DNA of 64,000 bases from Streptomyces sp. NBC_00370 (GCF_036084755.1 NZ_CP107968.1:6828001-6892000), one strand, 5' to 3'. Numbered from the stretch's first letter, positions 8,331 to 17,266 are shown. Program-made: numbers and translations. The notes: generated by a model not told the origin, from the sequence alone.

Positions 8331-10142
8331 ATGTTCACGACCCGCCCCACGCTCCAGGGCACCTTCGGCATGGTGTCCTCCACGCACTGGCTCGCCTCGC
8401 AGTCCGCGATGGCGGTCCTGGAGGACGGCGGCAACGCGTACGACGCCGCCGTGGCGGCCGGGTTCGTCCTGCATGTCGTCGAGCCGCATCTCAACGGACC
8501 CGGCGGCGAGGTGCCGATCATCCTCGCGCCCGCCGGCGGCGAGGTCCAGGTGCTGTGCGGGCAGGGCCCCGCCCCCGCGGGTGCCACCGTGGCCCACTAC
8601 ACCTCGCTGGGACTGCGGCTGGTGCCCGGCACCGGACCGCTGGCCGCCGCCGTACCCGGCGCCTTCGACGCCTGGATGGTGCTGCTGCGCGACCACGGTA
8701 CGAAGACGCCGGCCGAGGTGCTGCGGTACGCCATCGGCTACGCGGAGGACGGCCACGCGCCCGTCGAGCAGATCGCGCACACCGTCGGGGCGGTGCGCGA
8801 ACTCTTCGAGACGGAGTGGACGTCGTCGGCCGACGTCTACCTCCCGGGCGGTCAACCACCCGAGCCGGGCGCGCTGTTCCGTAATCCCGCGCTCGCCGCC
8901 ACCTGGCGCCGGCTGATCGCCGAGGCGGAGGAAGCGGCAGGCGGGGCAGGGCGGTTGGCGCAGATCGAGGCCGCACGGGCCATCTGGCGCGAGGGGTTCG
9001 TCGCCGACGCGTTGGTGCGGCAGGCGGCGACCCCCACCACGGACACCAGCGGCGCACGCCATACGGGCACGCTGACGGCCGCCGATCTGGCCGGCTGGTC
9101 GGCGGCGTACGAGACCCCCGTCACCTACACGTGGGACGGCTGGACCCTTTGCAAGGCGGGCGGCTGGAGCCAAGGCCCGGCGTTCCTGCAGCAGTTGGCG
9201 CTGCTGCCCGCCCGCGCCGATGAGCTGCCCCGGTACGGCTCCGCCGAGTACGTCCATCTCCTCGTCGAGGGCTGCAAGTTGGCCATGGCCGACCGGGAGG
9301 CCTGGTACGGCGACGCCGCCGACGTACCGCTCGAAGCGCTGCTGTCGGAGCCGTACAACACCCGGCGCCGCGCGCTCGTCGGGGAGCGGGCCTCCTACGA
9401 ACTGCGCCCCGGCAGCCCGGACGGGCGGCAGCCGGTGCTCGGCGCGCACGTGACCGCCGTCGCCGCCGGTGACGCCGAGTTCGACGTGCCGACGGCGGCA
9501 GGCGCGGGCGAGCCGACCGTCGCCAAGGACGGCACGACCCGCGGTGACACCTGCCATCTCGACATCGTGGACCGCTGGGGCAACATGATCTCCGCGACCC
9601 CGAGCGGCGGCTGGCTCCAGTCCAATCCCGTCGTGCCCGAGCTGGGCTTCCCGCTCGGCACCCGGCTGCAGATGGCCTGGCTCGAAGAGGGCCTGCCCAA
9701 CTCGCTGACCCCGGGGCGCAGGCCCCGCACCACCCTCACCCCCTCCCTCGCGCTGCGCGACGGCGTGCCCACTGTCGCCTTCGGCACCCCCGGCGGTGAC
9801 CAGCAGGACCAGTGGCAGCTGCACTTCTTCCTCGCGCTCGTCCTGCGCGACCGGGTGCGCGGCGGCCTGGACCTGCAAGGCGCCATCGACGCGCCCAACT
9901 GGCACAACGACGCCTTCCCCAGCTCCTTCTACCCGCGCGGGATGCGGCCGGGCAGTGTGACCGTCGAGGAGCGCATGGACCCCGGTGTGATCGAGGAGCT
10001 GCGCCGCCGCGGTCATGACGTCACAGTCGGTGAACCCTGGTCCGAGGGGCGGCTGTGCGCCGTCGCCAGGGACCCGCACACCGGGATCCTGTCGGCGGCG
10101 GCCAACCCCCGTGGCATGCAGGGTTACGCCGTCGGTCGCTGA
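8331..10142 (+). CDS. Gamma-glutamyltransferase-family Ntn hydrolase
   Basis: 603 aa. The conserved processing site is RGDTCHLDIVDRWGN: Thr407 would be the autocatalytic N-terminal nucleophile, giving a large subunit of about 406 and a small one of about 197 residues. The N-terminus shows the family segments GMVSSTHWLAS, GGNAYDAAVAAGFVLHVVEPH and GPGGE. There is no signal peptide, so unlike classical secreted enzymes it should act in the cytosol, perhaps on gamma-glutamyl conjugates or as an acylase. GAGGTGAG precedes the ATG. It is divergent from the MoxR operon and 54 bp upstream of the monophosphatase-like gene, with which it may be co-transcribed. Confidence 0.88.
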   Translation: MFTTRPTLQGTFGMVSSTHWLASQSAMAVLEDGGNAYDAAVAAGFVLHVVEPHLNGPGGEVPIILAPAGGEVQVLCGQGPAPAGATVAHYTSLGLRLVPGTGPLAAAVPGAFDAWMVLLRDHGTKTPAEVLRYAIGYAEDGHAPVEQIAHTVGAVRELFETEWTSSADVYLPGGQPPEPGALFRNPALAATWRRLIAEAEEAAGGAGRLAQIEAARAIWREGFVADALVRQAATPTTDTSGARHTGTLTAADLAGWSAAYETPVTYTWDGWTLCKAGGWSQGPAFLQQLALLPARADELPRYGSAEYVHLLVEGCKLAMADREAWYGDAADVPLEALLSEPYNTRRRALVGERASYELRPGSPDGRQPVLGAHVTAVAAGDAEFDVPTAAGAGEPTVAKDGTTRGDTCHLDIVDRWGNMISATPSGGWLQSNPVVPELGFPLGTRLQMAWLEEGLPNSLTPGRRPRTTLTPSLALRDGVPTVAFGTPGGDQQDQWQLHFFLALVLRDRVRGGLDLQGAIDAPNWHNDAFPSSFYPRGMRPGSVTVEERMDPGVIEELRRRGHDVTVGEPWSEGRLCAVARDPHTGILSAAANPRGMQGYAVGR

Positions 10143-10196
10143 GATGTCATACGACCGGCCGTCCGCGCCGCACCCGGCCATGATTGGCTGGACGGC

Positions 10197-11042
10197 ATGA
10201 TCGATGACTCTGTGTTCGGAACGGTGCCGCTGCGCGACGGCCCCCGCGTGTCCGCCGTCGAGGCGGCGGTACGCGCTGCTGCCGCCGCCGAGATCACCCC
10301 CCGCTTCCGGCAGCTCGCCGCCCACGAGATCGTCGAGAAGAACGGTCCGCACGACCTGGTGACCGTCGCCGACCGGGGCGCCGAGGCGCATCTCACCGCC
10401 GCGCTCACCGCGCTGCTGCCCGGCTCCGTCGTCGTCGGCGAGGAGGCCGTCCACGCGGACCCCGCCGTCTACAAGGAACTGCGCGGCGAAGCCCCCGTCT
10501 GGATCGTCGACCCCGTGGACGGCACCCGCCAGTTCGTCAGGGGCGAGCCCGGTTTCTGCTCACTCGTCGCGCTCGCCTGGGGCGGCGAAGTGCTGGCCTC
10601 CTGGACGTACGCTCCGGTGCTGGACGAGATGGCCGTCGCCGTACGCGGCAGGGGCGCCCGGCTGAACGGCGTACCGCTGCGGTCCGGCTCGCCCGAGCCC
10701 GGCGCGGTGCTCACGGTGGCCATGTCGCACCCGGACTACACGACGGACGCCCAGAAGCGCGCCCTGCTCGGGCTGCGCACCGAAGGCGTCGACGCCCGCC
10801 CCTGCGGTTCGGCGGGCCTGGAGTATCTGGCCGTGGCGCGCGGCGCGCTCGACGCGGTCGCCTTCAACTGGGAGTTCGCCTGGGACCACGCGGCGGGCCT
10901 GCTGCTGGTGAAGGAGGCGGGCGGCGCCGAACTGACGCTCTCCGGCGAGCCGTTCCGTATCACCGGCGGCAACGCACTGCCGTTCACGGCGGCCAGGGAC
11001 GAGGCGACTGCCCGGCGGATCAGGGAGCACCTGCTGACCTGA
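10197..11042 (+). CDS. Inositol monophosphatase-family phosphatase
   Basis: 281 aa. The Mg-binding signature motifs are present in order: GEEAVH (metal-binding Glu), WIVDPVDGTRQFV (Asp-Pro-x-Asp-Gly-Thr), and WEFAWDHAAGLLLVKEAGG. Members remove phosphate from inositol-1-phosphate, histidinol phosphate, adenosine bisphosphate or related substrates, and sequence alone does not say which. The start ATG at 10197 has only a weak ribosome site. It follows the gamma-glutamyltransferase homologue on the same strand. Its last codons run into a tandem 15-bp repeat array (11034-11108) that separates it from the convergent nucleotidyltransferase. Confidence 0.88.
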   Translation: MIDDSVFGTVPLRDGPRVSAVEAAVRAAAAAEITPRFRQLAAHEIVEKNGPHDLVTVADRGAEAHLTAALTALLPGSVVVGEEAVHADPAVYKELRGEAPVWIVDPVDGTRQFVRGEPGFCSLVALAWGGEVLASWTYAPVLDEMAVAVRGRGARLNGVPLRSGSPEPGAVLTVAMSHPDYTTDAQKRALLGLRTEGVDARPCGSAGLEYLAVARGALDAVAFNWEFAWDHAAGLLLVKEAGGAELTLSGEPFRITGGNALPFTAARDEATARRIREHLLT

Positions 11043-11108
11043 CGCCCGCTGACCTGACGCTCGCTGACCCGACGCCTGCTGACCTGACGCGCGCCGACCT
11101 GACGCCCG
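11034..11108. repeat. Five imperfect tandem copies of a 15-bp unit
   Basis: The unit CTGACCTGACGCCCG is repeated five times with one or two changes per copy. It begins inside the last codons of the monophosphatase-like gene, includes its TGA stop, and ends 1 bp before the stop of the convergent gene at 11110. No spacer-repeat alternation is present, so it is not a CRISPR array. It probably arose by slippage. Confidence 0.9.
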
Positions 11109-11109
11109 C

Positions 11110-11907
11110 TCAACTGGCCAGCGACTCTCGCGTCTCCCGCACCAGCCGCGCCGCCGACCCGACCGCTTCCGTGTCCAGCGAGCGCAGCGCCGCCGCCACG
11201 CGGTCGGCGAAGTCGGCGGGGGCCGACGGCAGTCCGGCCGCCGTGGCGAGCGCGCCCTTCTCGTTGACGCACCAGACCCGGTGCCGGGCGAGCAGCGCCT
11301 GCGCGAGGACGCCGAAGGCCCGCGACAGGCACAGCGACACATGGAGCGCGTCACCGGCCGCAGCCGACTTGCGCGCGTTGGTCACCGAGAAGTCCGCCTC
11401 CCAGGCCGCCTCGACCAGGGCGGTCCGCAGCGCGTCCGGGTAGCTCTGCGCCGCGGCGCGCAGCCGCGTCAACTCACCGTCAGGGTCGGCCAGTACGCGG
11501 CACAGAGCGACCTCACCGGCGTACGCGGGCGACCAGAAGCCCAGTGGATGGCCGGGCTGGTGCCCCACCTCGAACCGGCCCGCGACACACTCCGCCCACA
11601 CCCGCTCCACCCGGTCGAGGTCCCGCAGGATCCAGTCGACGGCGACGCCGTCCACCGTCAGCCAGGCGCCGCCGTTCACCCACGGGCCCCAGCCGCCGGG
11701 GCCGGCGACCTCCACCTGACGTCCCGTCATCTCACCCGCCAGCGCGGCCAGCGCGGCCGTGTCCAGCCCACCGCGGTAGTAGACCCCCAGATCCCAGTCG
11801 GAGTCGGGCCGCTGCGTACCCCGGGCGCGGCTGCCGCCCAGCGCGACGGCGCGCACCCCCGGTACGCCGACGAGCCGTGCCGCCATCGCTTCGATCGTCT
11901 CGTCCAT
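11110..11907 (-). CDS. Nucleotidyltransferase-domain protein
   Basis: 265 aa. The N-terminal polymerase-beta-type nucleotidyltransferase motif is clear: VALGGSRARG, then DSDWDLGVYY with the two metal-binding aspartates. A third acidic position is VDWIL in the GVAVDWILRDLD segment. The C-terminal half is helical, like the helical domain of aminoglycoside or unknown-substrate nucleotidyltransferases. It would transfer a nucleotide to a small molecule or protein. It stands alone, convergent with the monophosphatase-like gene. A resistance role is possible but nothing here supports it specifically. Confidence 0.85.
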   Translation of the reverse strand: MDETIEAMAARLVGVPGVRAVALGGSRARGTQRPDSDWDLGVYYRGGLDTAALAALAGEMTGRQVEVAGPGGWGPWVNGGAWLTVDGVAVDWILRDLDRVERVWAECVAGRFEVGHQPGHPLGFWSPAYAGEVALCRVLADPDGELTRLRAAAQSYPDALRTALVEAAWEADFSVTNARKSAAAGDALHVSLCLSRAFGVLAQALLARHRVWCVNEKGALATAAGLPSAPADFADRVAAALRSLDTEAVGSAARLVRETRESLAS

Positions 11908-12029
11908 CGTGCCGCCCGCCGCGAAAATCGTCGTCGAATTCCTCGTCGCGGACAGTACCCGGGCTCGGGCTGTCGGTGCCCGGGAATATCCTGGACCCTC
12001 TTGCCATCGGCTGACAAAGGAGTCCGAAG

Positions 12030-13445
12030 GTGCCGTCGATGCTCGATGCAGTCGTCGTAGGGGCGGGACCCAACGGGCTGACCGCCGCGGTCGAACTGGC
12101 CAGACGCGGTTTTGCCGTGGCCGTCTTCGAAGCGAAGGAGACCGTGGGCGGAGGCGCGCGGACGGAGGAGCTGACCCTCCCGGGCTTCCGCCACGACCCC
12201 TGTTCCGCCGTCCACCCGCTGGGCGCCGGATCCCCGGCCTTCAAGGCGATGCCCCTGGACCAGTACGGGTTGGAATGGCTGCAGCCGGAGCTGCCCATGG
12301 CGCATCCCTTCGACGACGGCACATCGGCCGTGCTGTCCCGCTCGCCCGCCGAGACCGCGGCGTCGTTCGGCGCGCACGACGCGGGGGTGTACCGCCGCCT
12401 GGTCACGCCGTTCCTCGGCAAATGGGACGCGCTCGCCCGCGACTTCCTGTCCCTGCCGCCGATCTCACTGCCCCGCGACCCGGTCACCCTTGCCCGGTTC
12501 GGTCTGGCCGGACTGCCGCCCTACAGCTGGCTGATGCGCCGCTTCCGCGACGAGAAGGCGCGGGCCCTCTTCGCCGGCCTCGTCGCCCATGTCATCGCGC
12601 CGTTCGGCGGGATCGCCACCGGAGGAGTGGGGCTGATGTTCGCCCTCGCCGCGCACGCGGGCGGCTGGCCGATGGCGCGCGGCGGCTCCCAGTCGATCTC
12701 GGACGCCCTCGCCGGCTACCTCCGCGACCAGGGCGGCACGATCCACACCGGCTACGAGGTCAAGCGCCTCGACGACCTGCCGCCGGCCCGCGCGTACATC
12801 TTCGACACCTCACCGACGGCGCTGGCGCGTATCGCCCGGCTGGGCCGGGTGTACGACGGCTACCGCTACGGCGCGAGCGTCTTCAAGATCGACTACGCCC
12901 TGGACGGCCCCGTGCCCTGGACGGCGGAGGCACCCCGCAGAGCCGGCACCGTCCAGATCGGCCCGACCAGCGGCGAGATCGGCACGGCCCTGAAGCAGGC
13001 CGTCGGCGGCCACCCGCCCCGCACCCCGTTCCTGATCACCGCCCAGCCCAGCCTCGTCGACCCGTCGCGCGCACCCGAGGGCAAGCACGTCTTCTGGGCG
13101 TACGGCCATGTCCCGCACGCCTGGGAGGGCGATCTGACGGAAGCCGTCGAGCGCCAGATCGAGCGCTTCGCCCCCGGCTTCACCGACCGCGTCCTCGCCC
13201 GCGCCACAGCGGGCCCGCCCGAACTCGCCGCGCGCAACGCCAACTACGTAGGCGGCGACATCGCCTGCGGCTCGGTCGCCGGCCTCCAACTCCTCCTGCG
13301 CCCCAAGCTCAGCCTCTCGCCGTACTCCACGCCGCACCCCGCGGTTTACATCTGCTCGTCGGCAACGCCGCCGGGCCCCGGGGTGCACGGGATGTCGGGC
13401 CACAACGCGGCGAAATCCGTCTGGCGCAAACTGCGTGCAAGCTGA
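12030..13445 (+). CDS. FAD-dependent oxidoreductase, phytoene desaturase/PYROXD2-like
   Basis: 471 aa. The dinucleotide-binding fold is at the N-terminus: VVVGAGPNGLTAAVELARRG followed by VFEAKETVGGGARTEE, the GxGxxG and ribose-binding acid typical of amine oxidase/phytoene desaturase relatives. The C-terminal FAD segment is CSSATPPGPGVHGMSGHNAA. The GTG at 12030 is preceded by AAGGAGT at 7 nt; an ATG at 12039 is less well placed. It lies 38 bp upstream of the macrodomain gene on the same strand. Members oxidise C-C or C-N bonds in lipids, pigments or unknown substrates. No carotenoid genes are nearby, so a pigment role is unlikely. Confidence 0.85.
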   Translation: MPSMLDAVVVGAGPNGLTAAVELARRGFAVAVFEAKETVGGGARTEELTLPGFRHDPCSAVHPLGAGSPAFKAMPLDQYGLEWLQPELPMAHPFDDGTSAVLSRSPAETAASFGAHDAGVYRRLVTPFLGKWDALARDFLSLPPISLPRDPVTLARFGLAGLPPYSWLMRRFRDEKARALFAGLVAHVIAPFGGIATGGVGLMFALAAHAGGWPMARGGSQSISDALAGYLRDQGGTIHTGYEVKRLDDLPPARAYIFDTSPTALARIARLGRVYDGYRYGASVFKIDYALDGPVPWTAEAPRRAGTVQIGPTSGEIGTALKQAVGGHPPRTPFLITAQPSLVDPSRAPEGKHVFWAYGHVPHAWEGDLTEAVERQIERFAPGFTDRVLARATAGPPELAARNANYVGGDIACGSVAGLQLLLRPKLSLSPYSTPHPAVYICSSATPPGPGVHGMSGHNAAKSVWRKLRAS

Positions 13446-13483
13446 CCCCGCCCCCCCGACCGAGGCCCCGACGGAGCGACCCG

Positions 13484-13996
13484 ATGACCACCCTGACCCT
13501 GGTACGCGGCGACATCACCGAGCAGCAGACCGACGCCATCGTCAACGCGGCGAACTCGTCCCTGCTGGGCGGCGGAGGCGTGGACGGCGCGATCCACCGC
13601 CGAGGCGGCCCCGAAATCCTGGCCGCCTGCCGCGACCTGCGCGCAGGCCACTACGGCCGCGGCCTCCCCACCGGCCAAGCGGTAGCCACAACGGCGGGCC
13701 GCCTCGACGCCCACTGGGTCATCCACACGGTCGGCCCGGTCTGGAGCGCCACCGAAGACCGCTCAGCCCTGCTCGCCTCCTGCTACCGCGAGTCCCTGCG
13801 CATCGCGGCCGAGAAGGGCGCCAGAACCGTAGCCTTCCCGGCCGTATCCACCGGCGTCTACGGCTGGCCCATGGAAGACGGCGCCCGCATCGCGGTCCAC
13901 ACGGTCAGGGAGGCGGCGACCCTCCCGGTGGAAGAGGTCAGGTTCGTCCTCTTCGACGAGCGGGCGTACGAGGCGTTCGCCATGTACGTCGACTGA
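13484..13996 (+). CDS. Macrodomain O-acetyl-ADP-ribose deacetylase
   Basis: 170 aa, a stand-alone macrodomain of the YmdB/MacroD type. The ligand-binding signature is GDITEQQTDAIVNAANSSLL followed by GGGGVDGAIHRRGG, with the second loop FPAVSTGVYGWP. Such enzymes hydrolyse O-acetyl-ADP-ribose, the product of sirtuins, and can remove mono-ADP-ribose from proteins. The start ATG follows a GGAG at 13472-13475. It is the second gene after the FAD oxidoreductase. A sirtuin and a Nudix hydrolase lie within 6 kb, which fits ADP-ribose turnover, although they are not in one operon. Confidence 0.9.
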   Translation: MTTLTLVRGDITEQQTDAIVNAANSSLLGGGGVDGAIHRRGGPEILAACRDLRAGHYGRGLPTGQAVATTAGRLDAHWVIHTVGPVWSATEDRSALLASCYRESLRIAAEKGARTVAFPAVSTGVYGWPMEDGARIAVHTVREAATLPVEEVRFVLFDERAYEAFAMYVD

Positions 13997-14089
13997 CCAC
14001 TCCCGCGCCTGCGGGGATGCTGCCTGAGTGGACCACTCTCCACGGGGGCGGGGCGCTTGTCGGCGTCGTGGTGCTGTTCCTGGTCGCCG

Positions 14090-14109
14090 GCCCGCGATGT
14101 GTCGCGGGC
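14090..14109. terminator. Hairpin between convergent genes
   Basis: GCCCGCGA-TGTG-TCGCGGGC forms perfect 8-bp arms with a 4-nt loop. It lies between the stops of the macrodomain gene (13996) and the convergent reductase (14152). There is no T-tract. It is well placed to stop transcription from either side. Confidence 0.6.
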
Positions 14110-14151
14110 ACGGCCCCGCCACTTCCGTGACAGGGCCGGGGTCCCGCAGAG

Positions 14152-14898
14152 CTATCGCTGCTGGGCGCTCCAGTCGGCGAGGTGGGTTTCGGCGATGTGT
14201 GCGCCGGGGGCGGGGAGCAGGTCGGATTCCTTGAGTGCGGCGCCCCAGTACAGGCTGTGCGGGTCCGTCACGACCGTGCGCGGGTCGTTCTTGACCGCGA
14301 GGCCCTGCCGGATGAAGTCCTCAAGCTCGAAGACGTCGGGACCGGCGACCTCCGTCGTGCCGTTGACGGGTTCGCCGGCGGCCGTGCGGGCCACGGCGGT
14401 CCCCACGTCGCCGGAGAAGATGGGCTGGATCTTGATGGGGGCGACGGTCACCGTGTCGCCCTCCGTCGCCGAGTCGGCGAGGCTCTTCGCGAACTCGAAG
14501 AACTGCGTCGCGTGCACGATCGAGTACGGAAGGCCGGAGGCCTTGATCATGTCTTCCTGGGCCTGCTTGGCGCGGAAGTAGCCGCTTTCCTGCAGGCGGT
14601 CGGTGCCGACGACGGAGAGGGCCACGTGGTGCCTCACCCCGGCGTCCGCCTCCGCCTTGAGCAGGTTGGTCGTGGAGACGCGGAAGAACTTCGTGACGGC
14701 GTCGTCCTCGAACGAGGGGGAGTTCGAGACGTCCACGACGACCGACGCTCCCTGGAGCGCCTCGGCCAGACCCTCCCCGGTGACGGTGTTGACACCCGTG
14801 TTCGGCGCCGCCGGCACCGCCTCGTGGCCGTGCTCGTTGAGCCTGGCGACCACCTTCGAGCCGATGAGCCCGGTTCCACCGATTACGACGATCTTCAT
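14152..14898 (-). CDS. NmrA/atypical SDR-family NAD(P)-binding protein
   Basis: 248 aa. The N-terminus MKIVVIGGTGLIGSKVVARL is a Rossmann dinucleotide motif of the GGTGxxG kind seen in atypical short-chain dehydrogenases. VDVSNSPSFED and VALSVVGTDRL follow, then YFRAKQAQEDMI with the lysine that in related enzymes sits near the active site. The C-terminal part resembles quinone-oxidoreductase or NmrA-like sensors. Function may be enzymatic or redox sensing. The ATG at 14898 follows AAGGAAC. It is divergent from the Ada-AlkA gene across 195 bp. Confidence 0.87.
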   Translation of the reverse strand: MKIVVIGGTGLIGSKVVARLNEHGHEAVPAAPNTGVNTVTGEGLAEALQGASVVVDVSNSPSFEDDAVTKFFRVSTTNLLKAEADAGVRHHVALSVVGTDRLQESGYFRAKQAQEDMIKASGLPYSIVHATQFFEFAKSLADSATEGDTVTVAPIKIQPIFSGDVGTAVARTAAGEPVNGTTEVAGPDVFELEDFIRQGLAVKNDPRTVVTDPHSLYWGAALKESDLLPAPGAHIAETHLADWSAQQR

Positions 14899-15093
14899 CA
14901 GGGGTTCCTTCCAGAGTTCTCACGGTGCTCCGGCCGCCCTCGGTGGGGCCGTTTTCCGGCACCGATCGTGTTTGTGCTGCTCAAGTAGAGACAAGGCAGC
15001 CGTCCCGCCTGTGACAGGACACGCTGCGGGGGCCCAAAGGCTGATGTCGTTTTTTCGCCAGCCCGGGGCGGCGCCGTGCCCGATGCTTGAGTC

Positions 15094-16572
15094 ATGCACA
15101 CCGACACCGAGCGTTGCGTGCGTGCCGTCCGGTCCAAGGACGCGCGCTTCGACGGGTGGTTCTTCACCGCGGTCCTGACCACCCGGATCTACTGCAGGCC
15201 CAGCTGTCCCGTCGTGCCGCCGAAAGCCGAGAACATGACGTTCCTGCCCAGCGCCGCCGCCTGCCAGCAGGCCGGGTTCCGGGCGTGCAAGCGGTGCCGG
15301 CCCGACACCAGCCCCGGGTCGCCGGAGTGGAACGCGCGCGCCGACACCGTCGCGCGGGCCGTGCGGCTCATCCAGGACGGTGTCGTCGACCGCGACGGCG
15401 TTCCGGGGCTCGCCGCGCGGCTCGGGTACTCGGCCCGGCAGATCGAGCGGCAGCTCAGCGCCGAACTGGGAGCGGGACCGCTGGCCCTGGCCCGTGCGCA
15501 GCGTGCGCAGACGGCCAGGGTCCTCATCGAGACCACCACACTGCCGATGGCCGAGGTGGCGTTCGCCGCCGGGTTCGCCTCGATCCGCGCGTTCAACGAC
15601 ACCGTGCGCGAGGTGTTCGCGCTGTCACCGAGCGAGCTGCGCGCCCGCAACGCCCGGCACGGGCATGGCTCCGAGCCAGCAGCGCCCGGGGTGATCAGCC
15701 TGCGGCTGCCGTTCCGCGCGCCCCTCAACCCCGACAATCTCTTCGGGCACCTCGCCGCCACCGCCGTGCCCGGCGTCGAGGAGTGGCGGGACGGGGCGTA
15801 CCGCCGCACGCTCACCCTGCCGTACGGTCACGGCATCGTCGCTCTCGCGCCGCGCGCCGACCACATCGCCTGCCGGCTCCTCCTCACCGACCCGCGCGAT
15901 CTCACCCTCGCCATCAGCAGCTGCCGCCGGCTGCTCGACCTGGACGCCGATCCCGTCGCCGTGGACGAACAGCTCGCGTCCGACCCCGAGCTGGCGCCGC
16001 TGGTGGCCGAGGGGCCGGGACGGCGGGTGCCCCGCACGGTGGACGCGGCCGAGTTCGCCGTACGGGCCGTGCTGGGCCAGCAGGTCTCCACCGCCGCGGC
16101 CCGTACACACGCGGCCCGGCTGGTCACGGCGCACGGCGTGCCGATCGAGGATCCGGAGGGCGGGCTCACCCATCTCTTCCCCACCCCCGAGACCCTGGCC
16201 GGGCTCGATCCGGAGGCGCTGGCCATGCCGCGCTCCCGGCGGACGACCCTGACCACCCTGGTCGCGGCGCTCGCCGACGGCTCCCTGCGGCTCGGCGCCG
16301 ACAGCGACTGGGAACAGGCCAGGGCGGAGCTGTCCGCCCTGCCCGGATTCGGGCCCTGGACCGTCGAGTCGATCGCGATGCGCGCGCTCGGCGACCCCGA
16401 CGCCTTCCTCCCCGGCGACCTCGGCGTACGCCGCGCCGCCCAGGACCTCGGCCTGCCGGCCACCCCTGCGGCGCTCACCGCACGCGCGGCGGCCTGGCGG
16501 CCCTGGCGCGCGTACGCCGTCCAGTACCTGTGGGCCACCGGCGACCACCCCATCAACCACCTTCCTGGCTAA
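15094..16572 (+). CDS. alkA: Ada-AlkA fusion: methylphosphotriester sensor and 3-methyladenine glycosylase
   Basis: 492 aa. Residues 1-75 are the Ada zinc domain: Cys34, Cys38, Cys65 and Cys68 have the spacing of the E. coli methyl-accepting centre. Residues about 80-190 are an AraC-type helix-turn-helix domain (GLAARLGYSARQIERQLSAE and MAEVAFAAGFASIRAFNDTV). The rest is an AlkA N-terminal domain and a helix-hairpin-helix glycosylase with LPGFGPWTVESIAMRALGD and the catalytic aspartate in FLPGDLGV. The protein would sense methylated backbone phosphate, activate repair genes and excise alkylated bases. The ogt gene follows 11 bp later, so the two form a repair operon that is probably self-induced. 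Confidence 0.93.
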   Translation: MHTDTERCVRAVRSKDARFDGWFFTAVLTTRIYCRPSCPVVPPKAENMTFLPSAAACQQAGFRACKRCRPDTSPGSPEWNARADTVARAVRLIQDGVVDRDGVPGLAARLGYSARQIERQLSAELGAGPLALARAQRAQTARVLIETTTLPMAEVAFAAGFASIRAFNDTVREVFALSPSELRARNARHGHGSEPAAPGVISLRLPFRAPLNPDNLFGHLAATAVPGVEEWRDGAYRRTLTLPYGHGIVALAPRADHIACRLLLTDPRDLTLAISSCRRLLDLDADPVAVDEQLASDPELAPLVAEGPGRRVPRTVDAAEFAVRAVLGQQVSTAAARTHAARLVTAHGVPIEDPEGGLTHLFPTPETLAGLDPEALAMPRSRRTTLTTLVAALADGSLRLGADSDWEQARAELSALPGFGPWTVESIAMRALGDPDAFLPGDLGVRRAAQDLGLPATPAALTARAAAWRPWRAYAVQYLWATGDHPINHLPG

Positions 16573-16583
16573 GGACATTCGAC

Positions 16584-17090
16584 GTGCACAAGCAACACAC
16601 CGTCATCGACAGCCCGTACGGCCCGCTGACCCTCGTCGCCACGGACGGCAGGCTCAGCGGCCTCTACATGGTCAACCACCGGCACCGGCCGCCGGAGGAG
16701 AGCTTCGGCGACTCCGATCCGCGCCCGTTCCGGGAGACCGAGCACCAGCTCGCCGCCTATTTCGACGGCGAGTTGACCCGCTTCGACCTGCCGATCAGCC
16801 TCGCGGGCACCCCGTTCCAGCTGAGCGTGTGGGAACAACTCCAGCTGATTCCCTACGGGGAGACCCGGTCGTACGGCCAACTGGCCGACGCCCTGGGCAA
16901 ACCCGCCGCGTCACGCGCGGTGGGACTCGCCAACGGCAGGAACCCCATCAGCATCATCGTCCCCTGCCACCGGGTCATCGGCTCGACCGGCAGCCTCATC
17001 GGCTACGGCGGTGGCCTCGACCGTAAACAACGACTGCTGGTCTTCGAAGGCGCAGCCACCGTGGCCCCGGTCGGAGCGACACTGTTCTAG
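16584..17090 (+). CDS. ogt: Methylated-DNA-[protein]-cysteine S-methyltransferase
   Basis: 168 aa. The active site IVPCHRVIGSTGSLIGYGGG carries the methyl-acceptor cysteine in the PCHR motif, preceded by the DNA-binding helix region (YGETRSYGQLADALGKPAAS and the RAVGLANGRNP arginine-finger segment). It repairs O6-methylguanine and O4-methylthymine in one irreversible transfer per molecule. The GTG at 16584 is preceded by AAGGA. It is co-transcribed with the Ada-AlkA gene 11 bp upstream. Its stop codon TAG lies within the CTAG target duplication of the adjacent 172-bp repeat, so the mobile element starts at the base after the stop. Confidence 0.95.
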   Translation: MHKQHTVIDSPYGPLTLVATDGRLSGLYMVNHRHRPPEESFGDSDPRPFRETEHQLAAYFDGELTRFDLPISLAGTPFQLSVWEQLQLIPYGETRSYGQLADALGKPAASRAVGLANGRNPISIIVPCHRVIGSTGSLIGYGGGLDRKQRLLVFEGAATVAPVGATLF

Positions 17091-17266
17091 GTCGTGTCCG
17101 CGAAGTCTCGTCTGGCTCGCGATGCCCGGCACGCACGCTCGCGGCGTTGCCGACCTGCCCGAATAGCTCCGCTACGAGGGCACATCGGCGCCTTGCGATC
17201 GCACGTACCAGCCCCCGCGAGCCCCGCCCAAAGGGCGGACGACGATACTTCGCGGACACTCCCTAG
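17087..17266. mobile_element. 172-bp MITE-like element, copy 1, with CTAG target duplications
   Basis: The element proper is 17091-17262 (172 bp), flanked by CTAG on both sides (17087-17090 and 17263-17266). Its ends are about 22-bp imperfect inverted repeats sharing GTGTCCGCGAAGT, with three mismatches. Small internal stems (CCGCCC-TTT-GGGCGG, GTAGC-GGA-GCTAC type) are visible. The reverse complement is found at 56195-56374 with the same length and about 95 percent identity. It carries no transposase; a short open frame crosses it but looks non-coding. The features fit a non-autonomous derivative of an IS5-like element that targets CTAG. Confidence 0.85.

Noticed and set aside
11034..11108. 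Tandem 15-bp units as a CRISPR array
   Set aside because: Units are directly adjacent without unique spacers, and no cas genes are present.
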